Positions 34,278 through 41,788 of a stretch of 64,000 nucleotides of DNA are shown in pieces; position 1 is the stretch's first letter; the number at the start of each line of letters is the position of its first letter. Both the position numbers and the translations under genes were made by a program. The notes under the pieces are model-generated. The model had not been told where the DNA came from, searched no databases, and was given only the letters and a program-made list of their open reading frames with translations. Origin of the DNA: Clostridium grantii DSM 8605 (GTDB lineage: Bacteria > Bacillota > Clostridia > Clostridiales > Clostridiaceae); contig NZ_FQXM01000002.1 of assembly GCF_900129965.1 (NCBI RefSeq), positions 186,001-250,000 on the forward strand, read 5' to 3'.

Positions 34278-35394
34278 AAAAAGATATATTTTAATAGTGA
34301 TATTAATAAATATATTTTTATTAACAGCTTGTTATAGCTATCATGATATTGATGAAGCTATTTATGTTACAGCTTTAATAGTTGATATAGATGATAACAA
34401 TGAGATTTTAATTTATATAGAATGTTTCAAGCCTATGGGAGGGGACTCATCTAATTCACAAAGTGGAACAAGGCTAATATTTAAAGGTGCAGGGAAAACT
34501 ATATTTGAAGCAGTAAGAACTGCTACTTTATCATCAAGCCTTAGAATAAATTGGACTCAAAACAGAGTGATAATGTTTACACAAAGGGCAGCTGAATATG
34601 GATTAGATAATTTTGTGGATTTTCTTGATAGAGACCAAGAACTATTGATTAGAGCGTACGTATGTACAACTAACGAAGATCCTGTAAAACTTATGGAAAC
34701 AGAATATGAAGAAAATAAATATATGGGAATCTTTATTATACAAATGATAGAGAAGGTGGGGAGCTCATCTAGAGCCGTTAAATTATCTCTTAATGAGTAC
34801 ATGAAAGAAAGGCTTATTGGGGATAAAACAAGTGTAATACCAATTATTAATTTAAAGAAAGGTGATATTGGCGCTGAGAAGATTAATATTGTAGGAGGAG
34901 CTATTATTCATAAAGATAAAATGATTGGGTCCATTGAAAGACAGGAGGGGCAAGCTTATAGTTTTTTGATGAATAATGTTAAAAGCGGAACCCTAGAACC
35001 ATTAAATCCACAAGCAGAAGGAAAATACGTTACTTTAGAAATTCTAAACAGTAAAACCAAAACAAAAATTGAATATAAGGAAGAAAAAATAATTTTCAAA
35101 AAAATTATTAATGTAGAAACGGCCTTAGGAGAAATACAAGGGGAGCTTGAAATTAATGATGCTAATTTGAATAAAATAAAGGAAAATACAGAAGAAAATA
35201 TAAGAAAAGCTTGTGTAGGATTTTTTCAAGTTTATAAGGATGAAAACATAGATATATTTGATGTGAGAGAAGTATTTAATAGAAAGTATCCTCATGAGCA
35301 GGTTGAGGATATAATGAAGATTACAGAACTTGAACTTGAAGTGAATGTTAGTATAAATTTTTATAATGAAATAAAAGATTTTAAAAAATCGTAA
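34270..35394 (+). CDS. gerKC: Spore germination receptor lipoprotein subunit C (GerAC/GerKC family)
   Basis: This 374-residue lipoprotein has a signal peptide ending in the lipobox LTAC, giving lipid-modified C21 if ATG 34270 is used. Starts at 34255 or 34261 would only lengthen the signal. The mature part has the three-domain GerAC layout, with ALIVDIDDNNEI early, a middle domain, and ...VFNRKYPHE near the end. It completes the germinant receptor. Its 5' end overlaps gerKA, and its stop lies inside the terminator stem. Confidence 0.92.
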   Translation: MNRKRYILIVILINIFLLTACYSYHDIDEAIYVTALIVDIDDNNEILIYIECFKPMGGDSSNSQSGTRLIFKGAGKTIFEAVRTATLSSSLRINWTQNRVIMFTQRAAEYGLDNFVDFLDRDQELLIRAYVCTTNEDPVKLMETEYEENKYMGIFIIQMIEKVGSSSRAVKLSLNEYMKERLIGDKTSVIPIINLKKGDIGAEKINIVGGAIIHKDKMIGSIERQEGQAYSFLMNNVKSGTLEPLNPQAEGKYVTLEILNSKTKTKIEYKEEKIIFKKIINVETALGEIQGELEINDANLNKIKENTEENIRKACVGFFQVYKDENIDIFDVREVFNRKYPHEQVEDIMKITELELEVNVSINFYNEIKDFKKS

Positions 35395-35416
35395 GGTATC
35401 TGACTTACGATTTTTT
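35384..35416 (+). terminator. ger operon terminator
   Basis: AAAAAATCGTAAG pairs with CTTACGATTTTTT around a short loop; the left arm includes the last codons of gerKC. Confidence 0.9.
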
Positions 35417-35580
35417 GCTTGTGAGAAGGAATCAGTTTAAACTGTCTTAAGTTTTAAAAGGTGGATTGAAGGGGAAATTCATGATATAATTACAGCAATA
35501 AATGAAAGGTTTCTACAATTCGGGGATAGTGAGACTTATATTTATTGAAAGTGTTATTTTAAATACAAAGGGATGGTTTT

Positions 35581-36240
35581 ATGATTAAATGTGTTTTGTT
35601 TGATTTTGATGGTACACTAATAGACAGTAATAAAGTAGTGGTGAATTGTTTAAAAGACTCTATTCAAAAGTATACGAATAAAGAAGTACAGTTAAAAGAT
35701 TTAATACCTATTTTAGGAAAGCCTATTATAGATCAAATGAGATTTTTTTCGGAAGAAAAGTGTGAAGAAATGACTGAGTATTATAGGATAAGTTATAGAA
35801 TAAATGAAGATGCAAACACATATATTTATGATAATATTGAGATTTTGCTAAGAAATTTGAAAGATCAAGGGTATGTGATAGCCATAACTTCTAATAAAGG
35901 AAGAAGAGGTATAGAATTTGGATTAGATAAGTTTAATTTGACTTCTTATATTGATTATATAGTTAGTGTTGAAGATGTGGAAATGAAAAAACCACACCCA
36001 GAGTGTGTATTTAAGGTTATGAAAGAAAAGGGATTTTCCAAAGAGGAATTAATTATTGTAGGAGATAGTCCTCATGATATTGGATGTGGGATAAATGCAG
36101 GTATTAAAACTATTTTAGTATCATGGACACTTTTTCCTATGGAAGAGTTTAGTAAGAATTCTCCGGATTTCATAATTGATGATCCTTTAGAATTAATGGA
36201 TATTATAAAAAATGAAAGTAAAATAAAAAAAGTAAGATGA
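35581..36240 (+). CDS. HAD-superfamily phosphatase (PpaX/Gph-like)
   Basis: This 219-residue HAD hydrolase has motif I DFDGTLID (D8, D10), motif II ITSNKG, the lysine in MKKPHPE and motif IV GDSPHDIGCG. The helical cap after motif I is of the phosphoglycolate phosphatase / pyrophosphatase type. The substrate is not identifiable. A GGGATGG precedes the ATG. It runs tail-to-tail into livF with no terminator between them; the last 48 bases overlap the 3' end of the livF frame on the other strand. Confidence 0.88.
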   Translation: MIKCVLFDFDGTLIDSNKVVVNCLKDSIQKYTNKEVQLKDLIPILGKPIIDQMRFFSEEKCEEMTEYYRISYRINEDANTYIYDNIEILLRNLKDQGYVIAITSNKGRRGIEFGLDKFNLTSYIDYIVSVEDVEMKKPHPECVFKVMKEKGFSKEELIIVGDSPHDIGCGINAGIKTILVSWTLFPMEEFSKNSPDFIIDDPLELMDIIKNESKIKKVR

Positions 36241-36807
36241 GTTAGAATAAAAAAAACCAGAGTCATTTACTTCCTTAATAATTGAAAAAATATCTTTAAC
36301 TATAAGTGGAGCTAGACCCATAGAAGGTTCGTCCATAAGAATTAATTTTGGTCTTATCATTAAAGCTCTACCCATTGCAAGCATTTGTTGTTCTCCACCG
36401 CTTAAAGTACCAGCTCTTTGAGCAACTCTTTCTTTTAATCTTGGGAATTTTTCAAAAACCATTTCGAAATCTTTTTTAATTCCATTTTTATCTTTTCTTA
36501 GATATGCTCCTAATTCTAGATTTTCCATAACTGTTAAATTAGCGAATACTCTTCTTCCTTCAGGAACGTGAGACATACCTAGTTTAACTATCTCATTAGC
36601 AGCCATATTAGTTATTGGTTTTCCGTCATAAGTTACTGTTCCAGATTTTATTGGTATTAGTCCAGAAACAGCTCTCAATGTAGAAGTTTTACCAGCACCA
36701 TTAGCTCCAATTAAGGTAACAATTTCACCTTCATTTACATTTATATCTAGTCCTTTAAGTGCATGTATTGCACCGTAGTATACATTTAAGTTCTCTATTT
36801 TTAGCAT
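36193..36807 (-). CDS. livF: Branched-chain amino-acid ABC transporter ATPase LivF, C-terminally truncated
   Basis: Residues 1-184 are a normal LivF ATPase: Walker A GANGAGKT, the signature LSGGEQQ, Walker B LILMDEP and SMGLAPL. After NDSG at residue 184 (position 36256) the sequence changes to about 20 Phe/Tyr/Ser-rich residues read antisense through the end of the HAD gene. LivF proteins normally run to about 234 residues, so the switch (H-loop) region and C-terminus are missing. This looks like a deletion that fused the two convergent genes, and activity is doubtful. The ATG follows GAGGAGG, 1 nt after livG. Confidence 0.85.
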   Translation of the reverse strand: MLKIENLNVYYGAIHALKGLDINVNEGEIVTLIGANGAGKTSTLRAVSGLIPIKSGTVTYDGKPITNMAANEIVKLGMSHVPEGRRVFANLTVMENLELGAYLRKDKNGIKKDFEMVFEKFPRLKERVAQRAGTLSGGEQQMLAMGRALMIRPKLILMDEPSMGLAPLIVKDIFSIIKEVNDSGFFYSNSSYFFYFTFIFYNIH

Positions 36808-36808
36808 A

Positions 36809-37573
36809 TTATGCCTCCTCGCCTAAATAAGCTTTAATAACTTCAGGATTATTTTTAACCTGATCAGGAGTTCCAACCGCTAATATTTCTCCATAGTTTA
36901 GAACTACAATATTTTCGCAAATTCCCATAACCAATTTCATATCATGTTCTATTAAAAGAATAGCTATTTTAAAGTGATTTCTAACCCATGTTATAAGCTC
37001 CATTAACTCAGTTGTTTCCTGAGGATTCATACCTGCAGCAGGTTCATCAAGTAATAAAAGTTTAGGTTTTGCTCCTAAAGCTCTAGCTATTTCTAATCTT
37101 CTTTGTTCTCCATAAGGAAGATTTTTTGCAAGTTCATTAGCTTTTTCATGCAGGTTAAATACTTTTAATAATTCATAAGCTTCTTTTTCGATTTCGTCTT
37201 CAGAAGAAAAAAACTTTGGTAATCTTATTATTGACTCAACTAAAGTAGCACTTTTTTCATGATTGAATGAGATTTTAACATTATCAATAACACTTAATTC
37301 TTTAAAAAGTCTAACATTTTGAAAAGTTCTTGCTACTCCTCCATGAGTTATTTCATAAGGTTTTAAACCTGTAATATTCTTATTATCAAATGTGATTTCG
37401 CCTTTAGTTGGAGCATAAACCCCTGTTAACATATTAAAAACAGTTGTTTTTCCGGCACCATTAGGACCAATTAATCCAAAAAGGTCATTATCGCCTATTT
37501 CGATAGAAAAGTCTGATACAGCTGTCAAACCACCGAACTGCATAGTAAGTTTATTTGCCTTTAGTAACGCCAT
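36809..37573 (-). CDS. livG: Branched-chain amino-acid ABC transporter ATPase LivG
   Basis: This 254-residue ATPase is complete: Walker A GPNGAGKT, Q-loop in RTFQNVRLF, signature LPYGEQRRLEIARAL, Walker B LLLLDEPAAGMNP (the LivG-type D-loop), and H-loop LLIEHDM. It pairs with LivF to energise the LivHM permease. It follows livM by 30 nt and has GAGGTG before its ATG. Confidence 0.95.
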   Translation of the reverse strand: MALLKANKLTMQFGGLTAVSDFSIEIGDNDLFGLIGPNGAGKTTVFNMLTGVYAPTKGEITFDNKNITGLKPYEITHGGVARTFQNVRLFKELSVIDNVKISFNHEKSATLVESIIRLPKFFSSEDEIEKEAYELLKVFNLHEKANELAKNLPYGEQRRLEIARALGAKPKLLLLDEPAAGMNPQETTELMELITWVRNHFKIAILLIEHDMKLVMGICENIVVLNYGEILAVGTPDQVKNNPEVIKAYLGEEA

Positions 37574-37603
37574 TCATCACACCTCTTCTTATTTATAAAT
37601 TTT

Positions 37604-38560
37604 CTATTTTGTCTTTGTTTTTTTTCTTTTAAAAATACCTTTAATCATATCTAAGGATATTTCTTTAGTTCCTAGCAAACCTTGAGGTCTGAATAGCATT
37701 AGAAGTATCAAACAAGCAGGGTAAATTATCATTCTGAAATCACCCATAGATCTTAGAACTTCAGGTAAAGCAGTAAGAGTTCCAGAACCTATTATACTAC
37801 CTGAAATACTACCCATACCACCAAGAACAACAAAAGTAAGTATTTCAATAGATTTTAAGAAGTTAAAAGATTTTGGATCTAAATACATGAAGTAGTGAGC
37901 ATATAAACCACCAGCAATACCTGCAAAGAAAGCGGCTATAACAAAAGATTTTAATTTATACTTTGTTGTATTTATTCCCATAGCTTCAGCGGCAATTTCA
38001 TCTTCTCTAATAGAAACCATTGCTCTACCTTGAGCGGATTTAATTATATTAGACATTATAACAACTGATAAAACTGTTATTATAAATACCCAAGTGAAAG
38101 TTGTTTTCTTAGGAATACCAGGAAGGCCTCTAGGTCCACCAACGTAGTCTAAGTTAACTATTATGACTCTAATTATTTCTCCAAAACCTAAGGTTGTAAT
38201 AGCTAAGTAGTCACCTTTAAGTCTTAAAATAGGAGTTCCAATTAAATAACCAAACAATGCAGCGGCAAGACCACCTACAATAAGAACAACTGGGAAAGGT
38301 AAACCAACCTTCATTGTTAATATAGCAGCTGTATAAGCACCAATAGACATAAAGCCTGCATGTCCTAAAGCTAATTGACCAGTAAATCCAATAACCATGT
38401 TTAAACTAACTGCTAAAATAATATTTATACCAAACAATATAAGAATTTGAGCATAATAAGGATTTAATGCTCCACTATTAATTAATATAAAAAGAATTAC
38501 ATAAACAATGATTAATGATAAACACTTAGTTATATTTTTTTTATTTATTATTCTATTCAT
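37604..38560 (-). CDS. livM: Branched-chain amino-acid ABC transporter permease LivM
   Basis: This 318-residue permease has about nine helices with LivM signatures GFTGQLALGHAGFMSIGAYTAA, RLKGDYLAITTLGFGEIIRV and GGMGSISGSIIGS. The C-terminus is basic (KRKKTKTK). It forms the translocation pore with LivH. The start ATG follows AGGTGATG, 11 nt after livH. Confidence 0.95.
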   Translation of the reverse strand: MNRIINKKNITKCLSLIIVYVILFILINSGALNPYYAQILILFGINIILAVSLNMVIGFTGQLALGHAGFMSIGAYTAAILTMKVGLPFPVVLIVGGLAAALFGYLIGTPILRLKGDYLAITTLGFGEIIRVIIVNLDYVGGPRGLPGIPKKTTFTWVFIITVLSVVIMSNIIKSAQGRAMVSIREDEIAAEAMGINTTKYKLKSFVIAAFFAGIAGGLYAHYFMYLDPKSFNFLKSIEILTFVVLGGMGSISGSIIGSGTLTALPEVLRSMGDFRMIIYPACLILLMLFRPQGLLGTKEISLDMIKGIFKRKKTKTK

Positions 38561-38571
38561 ATCATCATCAC

Positions 38572-39447
38572 CTATACTTTCTCGCTAGTTTTTTTGCCCA
38601 ATAATCCATCAGGTTTAAATAGTAGAATAACTATTAATAAACCGAAAGAAATAGCATCAGATAGTCTTGTAGATATATAAGCTTTTGTTAAAGTCTCAGT
38701 AAAGCCCATTACAAGACCACCAATCATAGCACCAGGAATAATTCCAATTCCACCTAAAACAGCGGCTACAAAGGCTTTTAGACCAGGCATAATACCCATA
38801 TATGGCTCAATTCTAGGGTAAGCAACCCCAACAAGTATACCAGCTGCCCCAGCTAAAGCTGAACCAATAGCAAAAGTTACAGAAATAATGTTATTAACAT
38901 TAATACCCATAAGCATAGCGGCATCTTTATCAAAAGAGCAAGCTCTCATAGCTTTTCCTACTTTTGTTTTTAAAACAATATATTCTAAAATTATTGCAAG
39001 AATAATAGTTACTACTAACATAAGTATTTGAATGCTTTGAACTTGAATATTTCCTATATAATATATTTGATTTTTGAAAACTTCAGGAAAAGCTTTTGGA
39101 TTAGGTCCAAAAATAAGTCTGAAGCCATTTTCTAATAAAAGAGACATTCCAATTGCTGTTATTAAAAGAGTAATTCTAGGTGAATTTCTCAAGGGTTTAT
39201 AAGCAACTTTCTCAATAATTACCCCTAACAAAGCACTACCTAACATTGCAATTAATAAAGCTGGAAAAAAGGATACATTTAATTTAGTAATACATAAAAA
39301 TCCAAAGTAAGCTCCGGCCATGTAAATATCACCATGTGCAAAGTTTATAAGTTTAATAATTCCATAAACCATTGTATAACCAATTGCAATTAAGGCATAA
39401 ACACTACCTAAAGCCAAACCGTTAATTATTTGCTGTAAGAAACCCAT
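38572..39447 (-). CDS. livH: Branched-chain amino-acid ABC transporter permease LivH
   Basis: This 291-residue permease has LivH signatures GLALGSVYALIAIGYTMVYG, INFAHGDIYM and VAAVLGGIGIIPGAMIGG. It is the second pore subunit. GGAGG precedes the ATG. A 116-bp gap separates it from the binding-protein gene livJ upstream, and contains an A/T-rich imperfect hairpin (near 39482-39516, GATGCTTTAAGG with GCTTAAAGCATC) that could attenuate expression after livJ. Confidence 0.95.
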   Translation of the reverse strand: MGFLQQIINGLALGSVYALIAIGYTMVYGIIKLINFAHGDIYMAGAYFGFLCITKLNVSFFPALLIAMLGSALLGVIIEKVAYKPLRNSPRITLLITAIGMSLLLENGFRLIFGPNPKAFPEVFKNQIYYIGNIQVQSIQILMLVVTIILAIILEYIVLKTKVGKAMRACSFDKDAAMLMGINVNNIISVTFAIGSALAGAAGILVGVAYPRIEPYMGIMPGLKAFVAAVLGGIGIIPGAMIGGLVMGFTETLTKAYISTRLSDAISFGLLIVILLFKPDGLLGKKTSEKV

Positions 39448-39563
39448 GCGTTGACCTCCTATACTTATAAAAATAATAATGAGATGCTTTAAGGTTTTAT
39501 GCTTAAAGCATCTTATCTAACTAAATATCATAATGCTTTGGTAATGTGAGTAATACTTATTAA

Positions 39564-40715
39564 TTAAGGATTAACTTTTTTCTCGAATACTTGTTTTCCG
39601 TCTTCTGTTTTTATGATAACAGCACCTTTTATAGGATTTCTGTCAGCATCATAAGTTATTGAACCAGATACAAAAGTACCATCTGTAGCAGCTAAGGCAT
39701 CCTTTATTGCATCTGCATCTGTGCTACCAGCAGAAATAATTGCTTCTATTAAAATTTTACCTGCATCGTATGAAAGAGCAGCAAGAGCATCAGGAGTTTC
39801 ATTATAAGCAGCGTTATAAGCAGCTATGAAATCTACAACTTCTTTTGAATCATCATCAGGTGAATAGTGATTTGAGAAGTAACCATTATTGATTGCATCT
39901 CCACCTACTGCAAATAAATCTGGAGAATCCCAACCATCTCCACCTAATAATGCAGCATCAATACCTAAAGATCTAGCTTGTTTAGCTATTAAACCAACAG
40001 TGTTGTAATAATCTGGTAATAATAAAACATCAGGACTAGTTGCTTTAATATTTGTTAATTGTGCATTGAAGTCAGCATCACCAGTATTGTAAGTTTCAAA
40101 AGCAACAACTTCTCCGCCAGCTTCTTCAAAGCTCTTTTTAAAGTATTCAGCAAGTCCTACAGAGTAATCGTTAGCTACATCATAAAGTACTGCTGCTTTT
40201 TTAGCACCTAAATCTTCAGAAGAGAATTTTGCAAGAACTGTTCCTTGGAATGGATCTATGAAACATGCTCTGAATACATATTCTCCACCTTCAGTTGTAA
40301 CCTTAGGATTAGTAGATGTTGGTGTTATCATTGGAATTTTTGCATCTGCAGCAATTGGTCCTACTGATAAACTACAGCTACTAGCAATTGAACCAACTAA
40401 GGCAACAACTTTGTCATTGTTGATTAATTTTTGTGCAACTGTTGCTGAGTTTGCAGGTTTGTTTTCATCGTCTTCATAAACAAAAGTTATTTTCTTTCCA
40501 TCTAAAATACCTTCTTTGTTATACTCTTCAGCTAAAATTTCAAGAGCATTTTTAGCAGATTGTCCGAAAGTGGCAATATCTCCTGTCAAAGGTAAAATTG
40601 CTCCAATTTTAATTTCGTTTGATTCTTCAGTTGTAGTTTTTGCTCCACAACCTGTGAATATAGCCCCTAATAATGTAATGCTAAGTACACTTGCTAACAA
40701 TTTTTTGCTTAACAT
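39564..40715 (-). CDS. livJ: Branched-chain amino-acid-binding lipoprotein LivJ/LivK
   Basis: This 383-residue periplasmic-binding-type lipoprotein has a lipobox TGC with modified cysteine at C23, then the Leu/Ile/Val-binding fold: IGAILPLTGDIATFG, SCSLSVGPIAADAKIPMITPTST and GDGWDSPDLF. It captures branched-chain amino acids outside the membrane. The ATG at 40715 follows GGGGAGG; the longer ORF from 40733 would include the ribosome site. It is first in the livJHMGF operon. Confidence 0.94.
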   Translation of the reverse strand: MLSKKLLASVLSITLLGAIFTGCGAKTTTEESNEIKIGAILPLTGDIATFGQSAKNALEILAEEYNKEGILDGKKITFVYEDDENKPANSATVAQKLINNDKVVALVGSIASSCSLSVGPIAADAKIPMITPTSTNPKVTTEGGEYVFRACFIDPFQGTVLAKFSSEDLGAKKAAVLYDVANDYSVGLAEYFKKSFEEAGGEVVAFETYNTGDADFNAQLTNIKATSPDVLLLPDYYNTVGLIAKQARSLGIDAALLGGDGWDSPDLFAVGGDAINNGYFSNHYSPDDDSKEVVDFIAAYNAAYNETPDALAALSYDAGKILIEAIISAGSTDADAIKDALAATDGTFVSGSITYDADRNPIKGAVIIKTEDGKQVFEKKVNP

Positions 40716-41180
40716 AATAATATACCTCCCCAAAATAATTTACAAATTCTTTTTGCTTGTTATGAAAGATTATAATATATTCTTGCATATTTAGCAAGAA
40801 CAAATTACAAAATCATTAAATTAAAATGAGCAATATTGATAATTTGACAATTATTAATATATAAAGTATTACTTTAGCAATTGTCGTGAAATGCAAAAAC
40901 AATATATTTCAATTAATTAAAAATTGTGAGCAATATAAACCTAAAGTGTGTATACACCAATGAAAATACAAAAATATTGCAATAAATTAAATATATTGTT
41001 CTTTAAATAGGAAGTGATTTTCAAAAAAAAGATTGTGATTTATTATTTTATTAAAGAAATAATTTAATTTAACAAAATAATAAATTTCAAAGGTGTAAAG
41101 CGAAAATTAAGATTGCCAATAAGATATATTTTTTTGACATAAGAAAAATATCAATTAAATATAAATAATATATATAAACT
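40716..41180. other. Intergenic region between livJ and the divergent secreted-protein gene
   Basis: This 465-bp, strongly A+T-rich divergent region contains the livJ promoter and dyad (40769-40800). I see no riboswitch, T-box specifier structure, RNA gene or credible ORF in the rest. Confidence 0.6.
40769..40800 (-). promoter_or_regulatory. livJ promoter with overlapping dyad operator
   Basis: Minus-strand TTGCTA (40792-40797) and consensus TATAAT (40769-40774) are 17 bp apart. A perfect inverted repeat TTCTTGC-N7-GCAAGAA (40780-40800) covers the -35 and most of the spacer, a position suited to repression. The regulator is unknown. Confidence 0.68.
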
Positions 41181-41732
41181 ATGGATGGGAGGGTGATATT
41201 TATAAAAAGAAAATTAATATTAATTACTATATTTTTAATTATATATACAATAAGTTCAGAAAAATTTATGTTATATAACATGCATGAATATTATGGCAAG
41301 AGTAAAGATGAATTAGTAGAGAATAACGCTAGCAAATCATCTACAACAAAAGAAAATATTTTTATTTCATGGGAATTTAAAAATTATAAAGTAAATGTAA
41401 AAAATAATGGTGAAACAATTTTAACTGAAATTTATTTGCTTCTAGAAGGAAAAGAAAATGAGAAAATTCTATTAGGTTCTTATTTGGGAGAAACCTTTGA
41501 AATAAAAGATGCCAACTTATATGTTTTACCACAAGAAGGGCAATTGATGTGTGAAACTTTTTTTAAGGGTAGATGCGATGATTTTTTGGTTTATGAAGAA
41601 GAAAATGATATTATAGTTAAACATAGAAGAATAGGTGGAAACACAATAAAGAAAAAAGTTGATAAAAATGGATTTTACATCGAGAAGATAATACATTATG
41701 ATGAAGAAATTTCTTTAAATATAAAAAGATAG
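41181..41732 (+). CDS. Membrane-anchored or secreted protein of unknown function
   Basis: This protein of up to 183 residues has a basic N-terminus and one hydrophobic segment (about residues 9-25), then an exported-looking polar domain rich in Lys, Glu and Asn with no known motif. The start is unclear. ATG 41181 lies before the ribosome-site-like GGGAGGGTGAT, while codons downstream of it are GTG, ATA and ATA. A very strong terminator follows at once, so it is monocistronic. Confidence 0.6.
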   Translation: MDGRVIFIKRKLILITIFLIIYTISSEKFMLYNMHEYYGKSKDELVENNASKSSTTKENIFISWEFKNYKVNVKNNGETILTEIYLLLEGKENEKILLGSYLGETFEIKDANLYVLPQEGQLMCETFFKGRCDDFLVYEEENDIIVKHRRIGGNTIKKKVDKNGFYIEKIIHYDEEISLNIKR

Positions 41733-41758
41733 GATTATGCGCATAATCCTATCTTTTT
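41723..41758. terminator. 36-bp perfect palindrome, bidirectional terminator
   Basis: Each half is 18 bases (right half GCATAATCCTATCTTTTT), with no unpaired centre, and the U-tracts form the ends of both strands. It follows the secreted-protein gene and the convergent ParB/BMP gene. Confidence 0.88.
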
Positions 41759-41788
41759 GAATGTATTTTTATAATTTATTTAAGTGAT

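Noticed and set aside
41005..41025. Possible CodY box (ATTTTCAAAAAAA) upstream of livJ
   Set aside because: Four mismatches to the CodY consensus in low-complexity A/T DNA, and far from the predicted promoter.
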